Source of the DNA: Metallyticus violacea
Taxonomy: Eukaryota; Arthropoda; Insecta; Mantodea; Metallyticidae
NCBI GenBank assembly: GCA_030762175.1
Contig: CM060831.1
Coordinates: forward strand, 1,939,001-2,003,000
Length of the DNA stretch: 64,000 nt
Reading direction: 5' to 3'
Positions 11,440-21,827 of this stretch are shown one piece after another (the stretch's first letter is position 1; every line of letters begins with the position of its first letter). The notes under the pieces are model-generated. The model saw only the letters and a list, made by a program, of their open reading frames with translations, had not been told where the DNA came from and made no database searches. Both the position numbers and the translations under genes were made by a program.

Positions 11440-12250
11440 ATATAGCTTCTGTTTAATTCTTCATTATTAAATATAGCATTAGCTGCCAAGCTTTCCATGA
11501 TTGATGCCTCTACCATCTTCTTCAGCAGAAATAGAAGCATGCTGCAAAGCTGCCAGTATAAACCTACAAACAATGGCATGGGCTAATCAGGCTGTTCTGT
11601 CGTACTCCAGCTCTTATGCTCTCCCATTGGTGCAGTTCAATTAGCCATGGCCTGCCTTTTTATGTTACTCACTATGGATTCCAAGTCATGCAGAGCAGTA
11701 GGCCGCTGTCATAACTAAGTTGCAGCTCTCCAGTTGAATTTCAAGAGCTTATTTGATAAATAGATCCCCGTAATTAGAAGTTTTATGCTACCATATTTGT
11801 AAAGTTGATTTTAGGACAAATGATGCTGTCCGACTTCTCAGGATATGCCAGGCATTTAATTGATATTATTGTATGATTTAGTTGAACTACACTCTTAATA
11901 CTTCACTTACTTGTCATAATAAGAGTGTGTAATCATACAATAATATCAATCATATGATTGGCTTCACTGTGCAAGTTCCAATTTATATTTTAATTTTTAA
12001 ATATACAGCATTGTTGCATCCTCAACATTCTAGAAGTTTGGCCAATATAACAGGGCTCATGTGGTATTTTAGAGTTTCCAGGGATTCTGAATCCAAGATT
12101 ATCCTTAGTTGAGTTAAGAAACTGCTATACTGCGGGCTCTGTTATAGTGGCCATGCCTCTAGAACAGTTGAGGACAGCATAAAAGAACACCGATGCTGCA
12201 TAAGCAAGTAGTGTTGAATCCAGCTGCTATACAGCAGTAATACTAATAAA
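11440..12250. mobile_element. Second PLE type, inverted GIY-YIG fragments
   Basis: On the minus strand (about 12010-12120) reads KDNLGFRIPG then CYIGQTSRM, the GIY-YIG region of PLEs that have an 'LGLRTPGVY...VYIGQTGR' motif. Directly after it, on plus (about 12120-12210), comes CGLCYSGHASRTVEDSIKEH, the equivalent region in opposite orientation. So this PLE type is also present as a head-to-head piece. The family-B hairpin is inserted in it. Confidence 0.55.
11856..12010 (+). repeat. Short hairpin element, PLE family B
   Basis: Arms ATTGATATTATTGTATGATT and its reverse surround a short PLE-end apex (CTTCACTTACTTGTC), followed by the family-B tail TGATTGGCTTCACTGTGCAA. Flanks ATATGCCAGGCATT and ATATACAGCATT may be a diverged target duplication. 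Ends approximate. Confidence 0.6.
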
Positions 12251-12533
12251 ATAACATTGGTACTAATATTTTTAAATTTTCCTTTATCTTTGATGTAATT
12301 ACATTTTTATCTTTAAGAATAAAATTATGAGAATCAATAAAATAACACTATAGCAATAACTTACACTTGCAGCAAACTAATGCATTGATACCTCTTTACA
12401 GCATATGTGTGGATGATATCATCAATGAAACTTTCTATTTTCCCCTTCATTGACACCTACACACAAGTTTGAAATGTATCCTGACCCACCCTGCTTCTGA
12501 AGTCTGTCATTACTCTATTCACAGTGCTGAATG

Positions 12534-12829
12534 TCGGTCCTAGTGATATATGGTAACCATACTTGCCTCCTAAACCCAAGATCGTGGTTTCAAACCCAGC
12601 CAGGATCGAGGATTTTATGGGGCATAAAAATCCTAAGTATGGCTTCCTTCCGAAGGGAAGTAAAGCCCTGGGTCCCATGTCGTACATTTATGGCAAGAAA
12701 AAGAACCTCAACCCTGAAAGAAGAGGCTTCTGAGCAAAATTTGTCGGCCATTTCACGCCCTGAATTGAATGGGACGCTGATGACCTGAGATGTTAAAGAG
12801 CATCCGTAAATAAAACAAATCAATCAATG
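12534..12829 (+). repeat. SINE-A copy 5
   Basis: 296-bp copy with perfect TSD GTGCTGAATG at 12524-12533 and 12830-12839. A box mutated (TCCTAGTGATATATGG), body complete, A-rich tail. Confidence 0.93.
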
Positions 12830-12839
12830 GTGCTGAATG

Positions 12840-13889
12840 ACCTTCCTACACTTCCAGTGCAAACAAAAATACTGAGTCACATTCAGCCAGTGTCCTAATA
12901 GCTTCAGAACTGTTATCAGTCCTTAGATAAAAGAAGCAACACAAGACAAATCTTCTGATTTATTATGAGCAACAAACGTAAAAGAATACAAGTCTGAAAT
13001 AACAGCATCAACACTTTTAAGCTCTAACATCGAGCACAGTTCCTTACAATCATTTTCACTAAACTGTTGAAATAATTAAAACATTTAAAGTATGCATTTA
13101 TTTTTATCAGTTTCACAGCTTTGTCATTTCATTATTCATACCTTTCACAAATTTCATTACATTTCTCATTTGTTTTCGAGAAGAGCACTTTTAACTTCTA
13201 CTGCATTCACTTCTAGTTTTTAAATTTTATTTAGTGTTTCATTTTCTGCAATATGCTAATTGCAAAGGCAGTCAATGCTTCTTAAATCCAGAAAGTTCCA
13301 GAAAGAAGTACAGGGAATTGTGAAATACAAAGTCTCATTTCTAACAAGATTTCCCCTGCCAAACGGCTAGTCAATCTATAGATTACTGTGGAAAGCTAAT
13401 GTGCTTGTGTGGTTTTATTGAAAGAATCAACATCTAAATAGCAAAGGCAACATATTGCAGAAGACTATTCTATTGAAAGAAATGCTAGTGATGGTGAATT
13501 GGTTAGTGATTCCTCGGTTACTCTTCCTCAGTCCTCGGACAAAACAGCTGCAACTACAGAAGTTCAAATTTGTTACAACATACAAGCTTGTTACATTACA
13601 CCAGCCCTGCCACTCTAAACGTGCCCATTGTGAGTTTAAATGGAATTTTATTACAAGTTATCAGTTATTATTAAAATGGATGATAGTTTAAATTAGTTCA
13701 ATATTTTGACTTTTAGTTATATACATTGTATACATTTACAAATAGATTTTAAATTTTCAGGGGGAACTTTTTCATTTCTGGGAAGATTTTCCCCACTGGG
13801 CCACCTCCAGAATTCATCAATGTGCACCAAGCATATCCTGAGAAGTTAACAGTAGCACAGCATCATTTAAAAGGCCAACTTTACTTATA
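12840..13889. other. No gene recognised
   Basis: AT-rich. A 78-codon frame at 13455-13691 has no recognisable motif. Confidence 0.5.
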
Positions 13890-14350
13890 GTAATATGTAA
13901 AACTTCCAATCACAAGGATCTTGTTATCAAAGACGCTTTAGAAATCCAAATGAAGAGTTGTGACTTTAATCACGAAGCGTGGCAACCACTCAGAGCAGCT
14001 TGGAAACCAGTAACCAAAATTAAAAGGCTGGGCATGGCTTATAGAAGTGGGACAGCAAAGTCTGATAGAACAGCCTGATTCACTCGCAACATGCATCATT
14101 CCTAGCATTATATACTGATCGCTTTGCAGTGTATGGCATGGTTTAGTTTTCCCTGAAGAAGATGGTAAGCTACCGACCATCAAAAGTTTGGCAGAAGACA
14201 ATGTTCATTAAAACAGTTAAAATCTTCTGGGCTGTTTTGCCATGGCCCATGGTTTAATATGCTAGCAGATGCTGCTCATTATCTACTGATGATGCCAACC
14301 ACAGATGTTGGCGAAAGGCAAAGATGTTTGAGAAGATGACTTCCTGAGAA
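13890..14350 (+). mobile_element. 3' tail of a second-type PLE
   Basis: Plus-strand frames read DLVIKDALEIQMK, FNHEAW, LRAAWKPV, which resembles the C-terminal 'VIKEAVEI...FNRD...LSSAW' region of arthropod PLEs of the second type. It ends with a hammerhead-like core at 14286. Only the 3' end is present. Confidence 0.5.
14286..14316 (+). ncRNA. Hammerhead-like core, stem II GCCAAC/GTTGGC
   Basis: CTGATGA, U, GCCAAC, loop CACAGAT, GTTGGC, GAAA. Stem II is perfect (six pairs) and unrelated in sequence to the other copies. Confidence 0.5.
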
Positions 14351-15296
14351 TATCTCTTTGCTAATTCTAAATGCCAAAAAAGTTGGAAATCTTATATCTC
14401 TCTGTTAATTGAGCACATTTCAGTTGTGCCTGCTTGGAATATTTTAGTAAGTAAACCAATAAACCCATTAAACTCGGACTGCAATACGGTAACTGCAGCT
14501 ATCAACATAACTGTTTAAGAAGCTACAAAATAATTGCTGCAGGTTCCTTTAAAAAATGGAACCATTTTTTTTTATCATCTCTTAGTTCTTTCATATTAAG
14601 TGAATTACTTTAGATATTCAACTTCCCTTCAGATAACGCTTAAATTTCTTGGTCTGTGCTTGCTTATATAATCCAAAATCACAGTTCTTACATCAGGTAA
14701 GGCTTTAAATTCTTTTTGTAAGAACATTTTGCTGCAGAAGGCGAGACTTTCTTTTAGAAATTTTCCAAGATATTAACAATATCATCAAAATGTTTCTCAA
14801 TGAGAATACTAAGCCATTTTTTGCTAAAAATCTTTGAGCTTCAATGGATGATAATCATTTTGAGACCAAAGCATCAGTTTGAAAGCTCAATTAAAAAACC
14901 GAGAAAAAATTTAAGCAAGAGGGAGGTTTGGGAAGATAATTGCAATGCAAGAATGTCATTTTTTTGTACTTATAGGTCACAGTTCGTGTGAACCACAAAT
15001 AGTAAACAGGAAAATGCATGAGAATAGGTTAGTTAAATCGAAGCAGAGATTATAGAAATATGAATGTAGGAGAAAAAAATCAATTATTAGTTAATGAGCA
15101 CATTACTTTAAAACTATCGATTAAGTTCCATTCTGATTGGTGAATAAGGTATCAATAAAACCTACATTGGCTGAAAGACACATGCAATTATTATACATAA
15201 AATTGTTGACTTGTATGAATAAGACTCTAGGAGATTTCAGAATATCATACATCTTATTGCCAGCTGAATGGAGAGCTGCTCTTTTGCAGCTCAAGT
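14351..15296. other. No gene recognised; region 3' of LARGE
   Basis: AT-rich, no coding signal seen. Confidence 0.5.
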
Positions 15297-15302
15297 TTTA
15301 TT
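15297..15302 (-). terminator. Candidate LARGE polyadenylation signal
   Basis: AATAAA on the minus strand about 330 bases after the LARGE stop codon. It is the first perfect hexamer I found in the 3' flank, but such hexamers are common in AT-rich DNA and nothing else marks the 3' end. Confidence 0.35.
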
Positions 15303-15631
15303 GAATGATATTTTACAAAACATTATAAACATTTCAGAGCTGCTAAATAAATATTAGTGCTAGACATGTACTGCTCTACGTAAAGTGATTATATTAAAAC
15401 AAAGAGCGCATTTCCTGTAATCAATTCAGAAAATGATATGAGTATTTTAAAGGGAATGCCAGATCCAATCTTGCACTACCTTTAACCAACAGCTGGTTAA
15501 TTTAGTTTATAAAAGTTGAAAGTTTTTGTTTATCACCTTGTACTAAGTCATTTGAAAATATCAACTGTATAACACTAGAAGTTATTTATCACCTTTCATG
15601 TTGCCATTTGCTCCTCAAGATACTATTATTT

Positions 15632-15713
15632 CTATCTTACTTCCATATCAAACACTTTACTGTAGCGTTTGCTTAGATCCTTTACAAACTCATTCTTCAG
15701 TATCTTTAGGCAC
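15632..15713 (-). CDS. LARGE1: LARGE exon J: C-terminus and stop
   Basis: Short last exon found by looking for the family C-terminus. After the shared lysine codon it reads CLKILKNEFVKDLSKRYSKV then FDMEVR and TAG (15632-15634). Vertebrate LARGE ends in a similar CLKTLKEEF helix followed by SRRYG, so length and phase fit. Acceptor TTCACAG|GTGCCT. The tail after SKRY has no obvious match. Confidence 0.9.
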
Positions 15714-16004
15714 CTGTGAAAATAACATGCCATAAAAATTAAGTATTTTGTACATTAATAATAATGAAGAAAACAAGTGTTATTATTCAATAGATTAACC
15801 TTAACTTTAAGCAGCATAGTAACTCAGGCAGTTAGACCATATTGCAGGGCTCTTCAATAAAGACTGAAAATGACTTTTTTAATTTTAAAGCACATTAAGC
15901 AGGATCAAGGTTGTTTTTCTCAAAGTTTTTCCTGGCTAAATGTTGAGCGGCAACATTGCAAATGTGAGAATGTGCATTGTCATGATGAAGGCTCTAACCA
16001 GATG

Positions 16005-16345
16005 GATGTTGGATGTGTTCGGTCAGGATGATCAAAGTATTCTGCATGCATCTGAAAGAATGACTGTTTGTCGGATGTATTTGGCCTGGATGCTCAAAGC
16101 AGTATGAATGCATCTGAAAGAATGATTATTTGTCGGATGTGTTCAGTCCAGATGCTTAATGCAGTTTGCATGCATCTGAAAGAACGACTACTTGTCACAT
16201 TGTGTTCGGCCAGGATGCTCAAAGCAGTTTGCACGCATCCAAAAGAATGAATGTTTGTCGTATGTGTTCAGCCAGGATGCTCAAAGCAGTCTGCATGCAT
16301 ATGAAAGAACAAATATTTGTTGGATGTGTTTGGCCAGGGCTTTTA
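16005..16345. repeat. 62-bp tandem repeat (minisatellite), about 5.5 units
   Basis: Unit contains GGCCAGGATGCTCAAAGCAG, a TGCATGCATCTGAAAGAA segment and TTTGTCGGATGTGTTC. Unit starts fall near 16021, 16083, 16145, 16208, 16270 and 16332 (62-63 bp spacing). Units differ at several positions. Overlapping 60-64 codon frames here are by-products of the repeat. It lies in the last LARGE intron. Confidence 0.92.
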
Positions 16346-16354
16346 GCCAGTTGA

Positions 16355-17100
16355 AGTTGCTTTGTAACAACAGTATGCTACACTAATGTATTCAACATGT
16401 TTACACTAGCTCCACTTACTTACATTACACTGGGGTCAACAACAACTGATGGTGGCAGCGAGGGCTTCAGAAACATGCCTTAGTGTTATGTAAGTAAATA
16501 GAGTTAGTGTGAACAAGTTGAATACTGGAGGATATAACACTCCATTGCCTACAGCTTCGTAAGTACAATTTATGCACTTAAGCAGTATGCTGTTCTGAAA
16601 TTTTGCTTCTGTCTGCAGAAATCTAGTATGGAAACGTACCAGATGTTAAAACAATAATTTGGTGCTGATGTTCTGTCACAATCAACTGCACTTTAGTGAG
16701 TATAAGGAAAGTTTTGTTTCAACAATGAATCAAGGCAGTACAGGTGATCCAACCACTGCAGTGAACAAGACCATAATTAACATAGCTGTTGCTATGGAAA
16801 ATTAACAAATAACAATGGATAGACTGGCAGATATGATCACTTACACATAAGACTTGTCTGTGCCAGATGGGTACTGAGATTGACATTGCTGTTCAACATT
16901 TTGGGTAGAAAAAATCCCACAGAATATATGCCCCACTCACCATATAGCAGCATCTAGCTCTGTGTGACCTTTTTCTGTTCTCTTATCTCAAAAATGAGCT
17001 GCAGAGCCAGAATTTTGGTTCATTAACGGCTATCATGAAAACAGAAGAAGTTCTGAAGATAATATCAAAAAATAGTTTCCTGTAAATCTTCCAGGACTGG
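16355..17100 (+). pseudogene. mariner transposase remnant, N-terminal part
   Basis: Joining across the fold-back insertion gives QQYAVLKFCFCLQKSSMETY followed by QMLKQ and FGADVLSQ, the N-terminal helix-turn-helix region of mariner transposases, then TMNQGSTGDPTT and MDRLADMIT. Several stops. Nothing catalytic is intact. Confidence 0.6.
16380..16582 (+). mobile_element. Short fold-back PLE element, family A
   Basis: 203 bp between direct repeats CAGTATGCT (16371-16379, 16583-16591). Left arm ACACTAATGTATTCAACATG plus TTTACACTAGCTCC, apex with CTGATGG...GAAACATG, right arm in reverse, then the tail ACTCCATTGCCTACAGCTTC. It split a mariner reading frame, which can be followed across the insertion. 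Confidence 0.85.
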
Positions 17101-17229
17101 CAGACACATTAGGTCAAGTGTATACAACTCAATGGATTTGATCTGGTTTCAAACTATTTGGTTCTTATCATAATCATAATCACAAACTGGGTTGAAAATC
17201 TATCCCATTTTTTGCATTACCATGCAACA

Positions 17230-17580
17230 GGATGATCAAAGAATGCATTGGACATAGTTCAAATTGCAAAATCAAAGCAAATCCTAAAGCCTGGTGAATG
17301 CTCAAACTTTGTTGTTAAATTATTGTATGATCTTTGTGTTATCTCTGCTTCGACTTCAGTTCGCCCCTTCAGCCAGGGAAAGTGTGATGATAGAAAGTTT
17401 TATGCATTACTACCCTATGACAGAGTGGAGATTGGAAAAGAATGCAATGGATAAATGTCCAAATTGTAAACTCAATTATGGTCAGGGCTTATGCCTTTTG
17501 ATTTTGTAAAGGGTGCAACGGATTAATATCCAAATTGCAAATTCAGTTCTAATTCGTAGTTATTTTGATGCAAATTGCAT
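17230..17580. repeat. Diverged tandem repeat
   Basis: The phrase AATGCA(A/T)TGGA...CCAAATTG(T/C)AAA recurs near 17238, 17438 and 17510. Spacing is irregular and identity moderate. Small ORFs here (17248-17509) follow the repeat and are not considered genes. Confidence 0.45.
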
Positions 17581-18275
17581 TGTATTTTGACTTTATGCTT
17601 GCAAATGTAAGATCTTCCATATTTATTTGGAAGATCAGTTTAAATTCTTGTCAGTACACATTTCAAATAATTTTTGCTTAAAAACCAACATTAACTATGA
17701 ACACAGTATCCACAATTGATATTATTGTTTAGCTGAACTACACACTCTTAATCTCCATTTCTAGCTAACCTCTTCTTGAGAGATTTGAAACACACATCAA
17801 CACAGCTTTTCCATTCATATTTAAGGTATGATACAGATATGTCAACAATATATTTGCTGTATTTAACAAAAAACTTATTGATAATGCCTTAAAACTTTTG
17901 AATATACAAGATAGAAACATATTGTTTACATACAAAACAGAAACAAATAACATGTTGCCATTCTTGGATATTAAAATAATGAAACATCAAGGAAATTTGG
18001 AATTTGAATATACAGAAAGAATGCACATGCAGATAACCACATCAAAGCTGATAGCTTAAATCCCACAGTGCACAAACATGCAGTTATCAATAGTTTAACA
18101 CATTGGCAAGTTAACCTACAAATTAGCAAAGAAGAATATTTAATGAATACAAACAAATTGAAGAAACAGCGCTTAAAAATGGTTTTAAAAAAGAACTAGT
18201 ACACAAAAAGGTACAGAAACTCAAGGGACAAAAATGTATCAAAGAAACTACAACACTTTCAGCAAGAAAAGATAA

Positions 18276-18512
18276 ATATAACCAATGTAATAAAATTTGT
18301 TCACACTAACTCCATTCACTTACATAAAAACTGGACATATGTTTCAGCAGTGATTCCTCCCACCTTCAGCCCGTTGAAGATGGGAGGGATCACACTGGAA
18401 ATATATGTTCAGTTTTTATGTAAGTGAATGGAGTTAGTGTGAACAATACATTGGTTATATATATATATATACCACTCCATTGTCAACAGCTTCGTAAGTA
18501 CATTTAATTGAG
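18276..18512 (+). mobile_element. Short fold-back PLE element, family A (near-perfect palindrome)
   Basis: 237 bp between direct repeats AAGAAAAGATAA (18264-18275, 18513-18524). From 18298 to 18446 an almost perfect palindrome of about 72 bp per arm, centre CAGCCCGTTG; left arm begins GTTCACACTAACTCCATTC. The right half holds TTGAAGATGGGAGGG...GGAAAT. Asymmetric tail CCACTCCATTGTCAACAGCT follows. Inserted in a family-B PLE. Confidence 0.9.
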
Positions 18513-19058
18513 AAGAAAAGATAAGTTAATTTTTAAAAAATTCACATATCATCCATGGCCTATAAAAATTTCAGAATATTCTTTAAGATTTTAATATCAG
18601 GTTGGCATCAGTTAACAGATTTAATGTTAAAAACCTACTGATAGACAATGCTAATGACAGTATTCCACAAGAGAAAAAAGCAGGTATTTACAAAATAAAT
18701 TGAGCAGAATGTGAAAAAATCTACATTGGAAAAACAACGAGAAACATAGGCACACGATTAAGGAACATTTCAGGAACATAAAGTACAAGCAAATAAAGAA
18801 ATCAGTAGTAGCATATCATTTGTGGACAGAAAACCACAACATTAGTGAATAAAACAAAATTATTAAAAAGAGCACAAGGACCTACAGAACTAGCAAATTG
18901 GGAGAAAATCTATATTTACAAATACAAAGATAGTCTAATGAACTTCGACACTGCCGCGGAGATGAAAACATAAACTACAAGTTTATCACACCACCACCAG
19001 AGCAGAATGCACATTCCCACAGCTTAACGAATTATCCAACAGTTGAATTTTAGCCTGG

Positions 19059-19088
19059 TTGATGATGAGAACCAAATGTTCTCGATAC
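19059..19088 (+). ncRNA. Hammerhead-like core, stem II GAGAAC/GTTCTC
   Basis: TTGATGA, U, GAGAAC, loop CAAAT, GTTCTC, GATAC at the 3' end of the family-B PLE. Stem II perfect, but two core positions (C3, and the second A of GAAAC) are changed, so probably inactive. Confidence 0.4.
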
Positions 19089-19303
19089 CTGTTCTATATA
19101 TTATGACAAGTAAGTGGAGCATTAAGAGTGTGTAGTTCTACTAAATCATATAATAATATCAATTATATGATTGGCTTCACTGTGCAAGTTCCAATTTACA
19201 TTTTGAACAGTATCCATAGTTTATGTTAAAGCTTATTTAATTATTTAATTGAAGATAGTGTTTTATTGTTTTGAAGTAACTTGCTTCTTATCATTTTACT
19301 TAC

Positions 19304-19527
19304 TTTCTGTATTGTGATGAACTTCTAAACTTTGCAATGTCAAAGCTTGGAGCATGTGGCATATGTACAATGAAACCATTAGGCAGGACAATGAACTCAA
19401 AACCTTGGGCTTCCAGCTCCATGATATGGGACACTTTGTTCCAGCCAAAACCAACAAAACGAGTATCATACTCAGGTATGTCTTTCCTCACAACAATGTA
19501 AGGCTCAAAATCAGGCTCCCATTGCAC
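19304..19527 (-). CDS. LARGE1: LARGE exon I: end of GT49 domain
   Basis: 74 codons plus two bases. The peptide is [72 protein letters not shown]. The FVGFGWNKV and HMPHAPSFD motifs are diagnostic for LARGE/GT49. Acceptor TTGCAG|GTGCAA, donor AAA|GTAAGT in phase 2, which exon J completes as lysine. Confidence 0.95.
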
Positions 19528-21039
19528 CTGCAAATAAACACCAACTTGTTACTAACAAAGATAAAACAATAGCAGTGTGAACAATAACCACAATGAGAAA
19601 TGCTTTGTCTAATATCTGCAAAAGTTAGCATTATTTAGAATTCCCTGCATAATACATAATATCCAATGTACCCTTCACATTATGGAGGGTTGCCCCATTT
19701 AAGCTCAGATGACCTTGAATGGTTCCCCACACCTTGTTATTATTGCTAACATCTGCAACTGTATCAGTGTTTGTCTGGAGACACTGCTGGTACAGTCAGG
19801 TGCAATAGTTAGTCAATAATGGCTTCAAAATTTGCAAATTTATGGCAGAGGTACATTGTTGTACTTTTTGATGCTGGTTTCAACCTTTCAATGGTTGTAA
19901 AATTATGTAAACAGAGGGTCATAAGTAAGTGGTGTATGGGCTGTATACACAACTACAAAAAATGAATTCCCATCTGAACCACAATCTGCAAAAAAAATTA
20001 TTGAGAAAAGGTGGCCAAGTTGAGGGCTGCAATGACACAAGAAAATCCACCAAAACACTAAGAGGCATTGCCAATAGCAGTTTGCCATTTAATCCATGGA
20101 AATTTGGGTCTAGAACTGCAGCATAAAACAAGCATACATGTCTTACGAGAGCTTCACCAGTGCTAGAAAATTGTATGAACATCATGACAGGGGAAAGGTG
20201 GCAATGGGTGGCTTCTATGGATGAAGCATGGATTTATCTAGATGATACAAACAAACTCTATGAAATTTACTACCATCCAGTTAGTTAAAAAGGACACTCC
20301 AAATTCATTCAGGAAAACAAACGGAAGTTCTCCATGTGGTTCATGTGGTTGCAGGTTACTGCACTCAAGGGAAAATTAAGGTACACAGGATTGTCAATAA
20401 TGTAAAGGTAAATGCAGCTTACTTACAAGAGAAATTCATGTACCAATTTTTGATTAAGGGAGTCCTGGTCGTATGGTGACAATGCCTTATAAGTTACATT
20501 AATGTTTTCAGTTGTTAACACTAACTCCACTTACTTATTTAAAACTTTGGACTAGTTTCGGGAGAGGTCCCTCCCATCATCGGCTGCTGTTGACTGAGTG
20601 CCGTTGTTCGAAACGGGGGATGGACGCCCGTTCGCCCCTGTGGTGGTATCTCGTGGCTCTAATAGAAACTTGCTGAGTTCATCCAGCGGCGGAAAATCAA
20701 AATTCATTAAGTTGTTCTTATTTTATAAAATGAAAATTCTCTCCCATGTGGATAGTTCTATTGGTTTGCGAAGTTGTTTCAGTAATTTAATTTCTGGTTT
20801 TATTTCATGGTTTTTGTTCCAAAAATGAGCTGCTATTGCTGATTTGTCTATCTGTTTCAATCTAATGTTCCTAAAATGTTCTTTTCTTCAAATTTCTAAA
20901 TTTCTTTTCGTTTTCCCAATGTAGCTCTGTTCACAATCTGCACATTTAATCTCATATATTCCTGATTTTTGTTCTGTGGGAATGGTATCTTTCATTGTGC
21001 AGTCTAATAAATTTTTTATATTGTATTTGTTCTTTGGGG

Positions 21040-21651
21040 CTAACATAATTCCATGCTCTTTGAATATCTTCTTAAATTTGTTGTGGTAAGTTGGGTGGTA
21101 TGTGAAACTTTTGATTTATATCTGTCTTGGGTGTTTTTAAGTGTGGAGACTTCCTTAATCGATTTTTGTCTTTTAGCTTTTTTGATGATTTTTGTTATTG
21201 AGTCTGTGTTGAAACCATTAGTTATCGCCGTCTTCATTATATGTTGGTGTTCCATTTTGTACTCGGTTTCAATCAATGGGATGTTGATTAGTCTGTGTGC
21301 TAAACTGTGAAACACTGCATATTTATGTGGGGTGGGGTTATAGCTATCATTTTTTATGTAATTTTCTGTGTGTGTTTGTTTACTGTGAATTCCAAAGTTA
21401 AAACTGTTTGCATTTCTTATTATTTTTAAATCAAGGAATGGGAGACAACCATTTCTCTCTTCTTCTATGGTAAACTGTACAGATTTGTGTTGTAAGTTGA
21501 GGAGTTTCAATGCTACTGTAGAATGTTTTTTAGGTATTATTGCGAATACGTCGTCCACATATCTATGCCATGTCTTGAAGATCCACGGAAATGCTTTTGT
21601 AATGTGTACTTCAAAGAAGCTCATGAAAAGATGTACCAACGCCACGCACAC
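21040..21651 (-). pseudogene. Inverted PLE RT copy in left arm
   Basis: 203-codon frame from motif-B end (LFMSFFEVHITKAFPWIFK) through RYVDDVFAI to RYKSKVSHT, where a one-base shift breaks the frame relative to the right arm. It lacks RT motif A and is part of the fold-back arm, not an independent gene. Confidence 0.85.
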
Positions 21652-21827
21652 AAAAAATAAACAATGTAATCAATCTCTCCAGCTCCACATTTTCAAACAA
21701 AGAAATTCAGTTCTTAAACAAAGGCCTCAAAACTTGCGTAGATTTTTCGGAAAAAATAGAGGAATACATAGCGGACATCGACATAGCCACCCACCACCTT
21801 AGAGATAGCGAAAAATCATTCGTTAAG

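Larger units (their letters stand above)
17713..19204 (+). mobile_element. PLE, family B, with short inverted left end
   Basis: TSD GAACA(CA)GTATCCA at 17699-17712 and 19205-19216. The left end is a short inverted copy of the 3' end (ATTGATATTATTGTTTAGC...CTCTTAAT). Plus-strand RT fragment: FPFIFKVWYRYVNNIFAVF (catalytic YVDD changed to YVNN), NMLPFLDIKIM. GIY-YIG part at 18640-18850 (IYIGKTTRN, KKSVVAYHLWTENHNI) and C-terminus at about 18985-19045 (TPPPEQNAHSHS). Split by the element at 18276-18512. Inactive. Confidence 0.85.

Noticed and set aside
16068..16386. Three overlapping ORFs with repeated peptides
   Set aside because: By-products of the 62-bp tandem repeat, no start context or homology. 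The regular spacing is also not a CRISPR array: no short identical repeats alternating with unique spacers.
19354..19572. 72-codon plus ORF
   Set aside because: Antisense shadow of LARGE exon I.
20598..20828. 76-codon plus ORF and its mirror at 23375-23605
   Set aside because: Antisense readings of the PLE C-terminus in the two arms.
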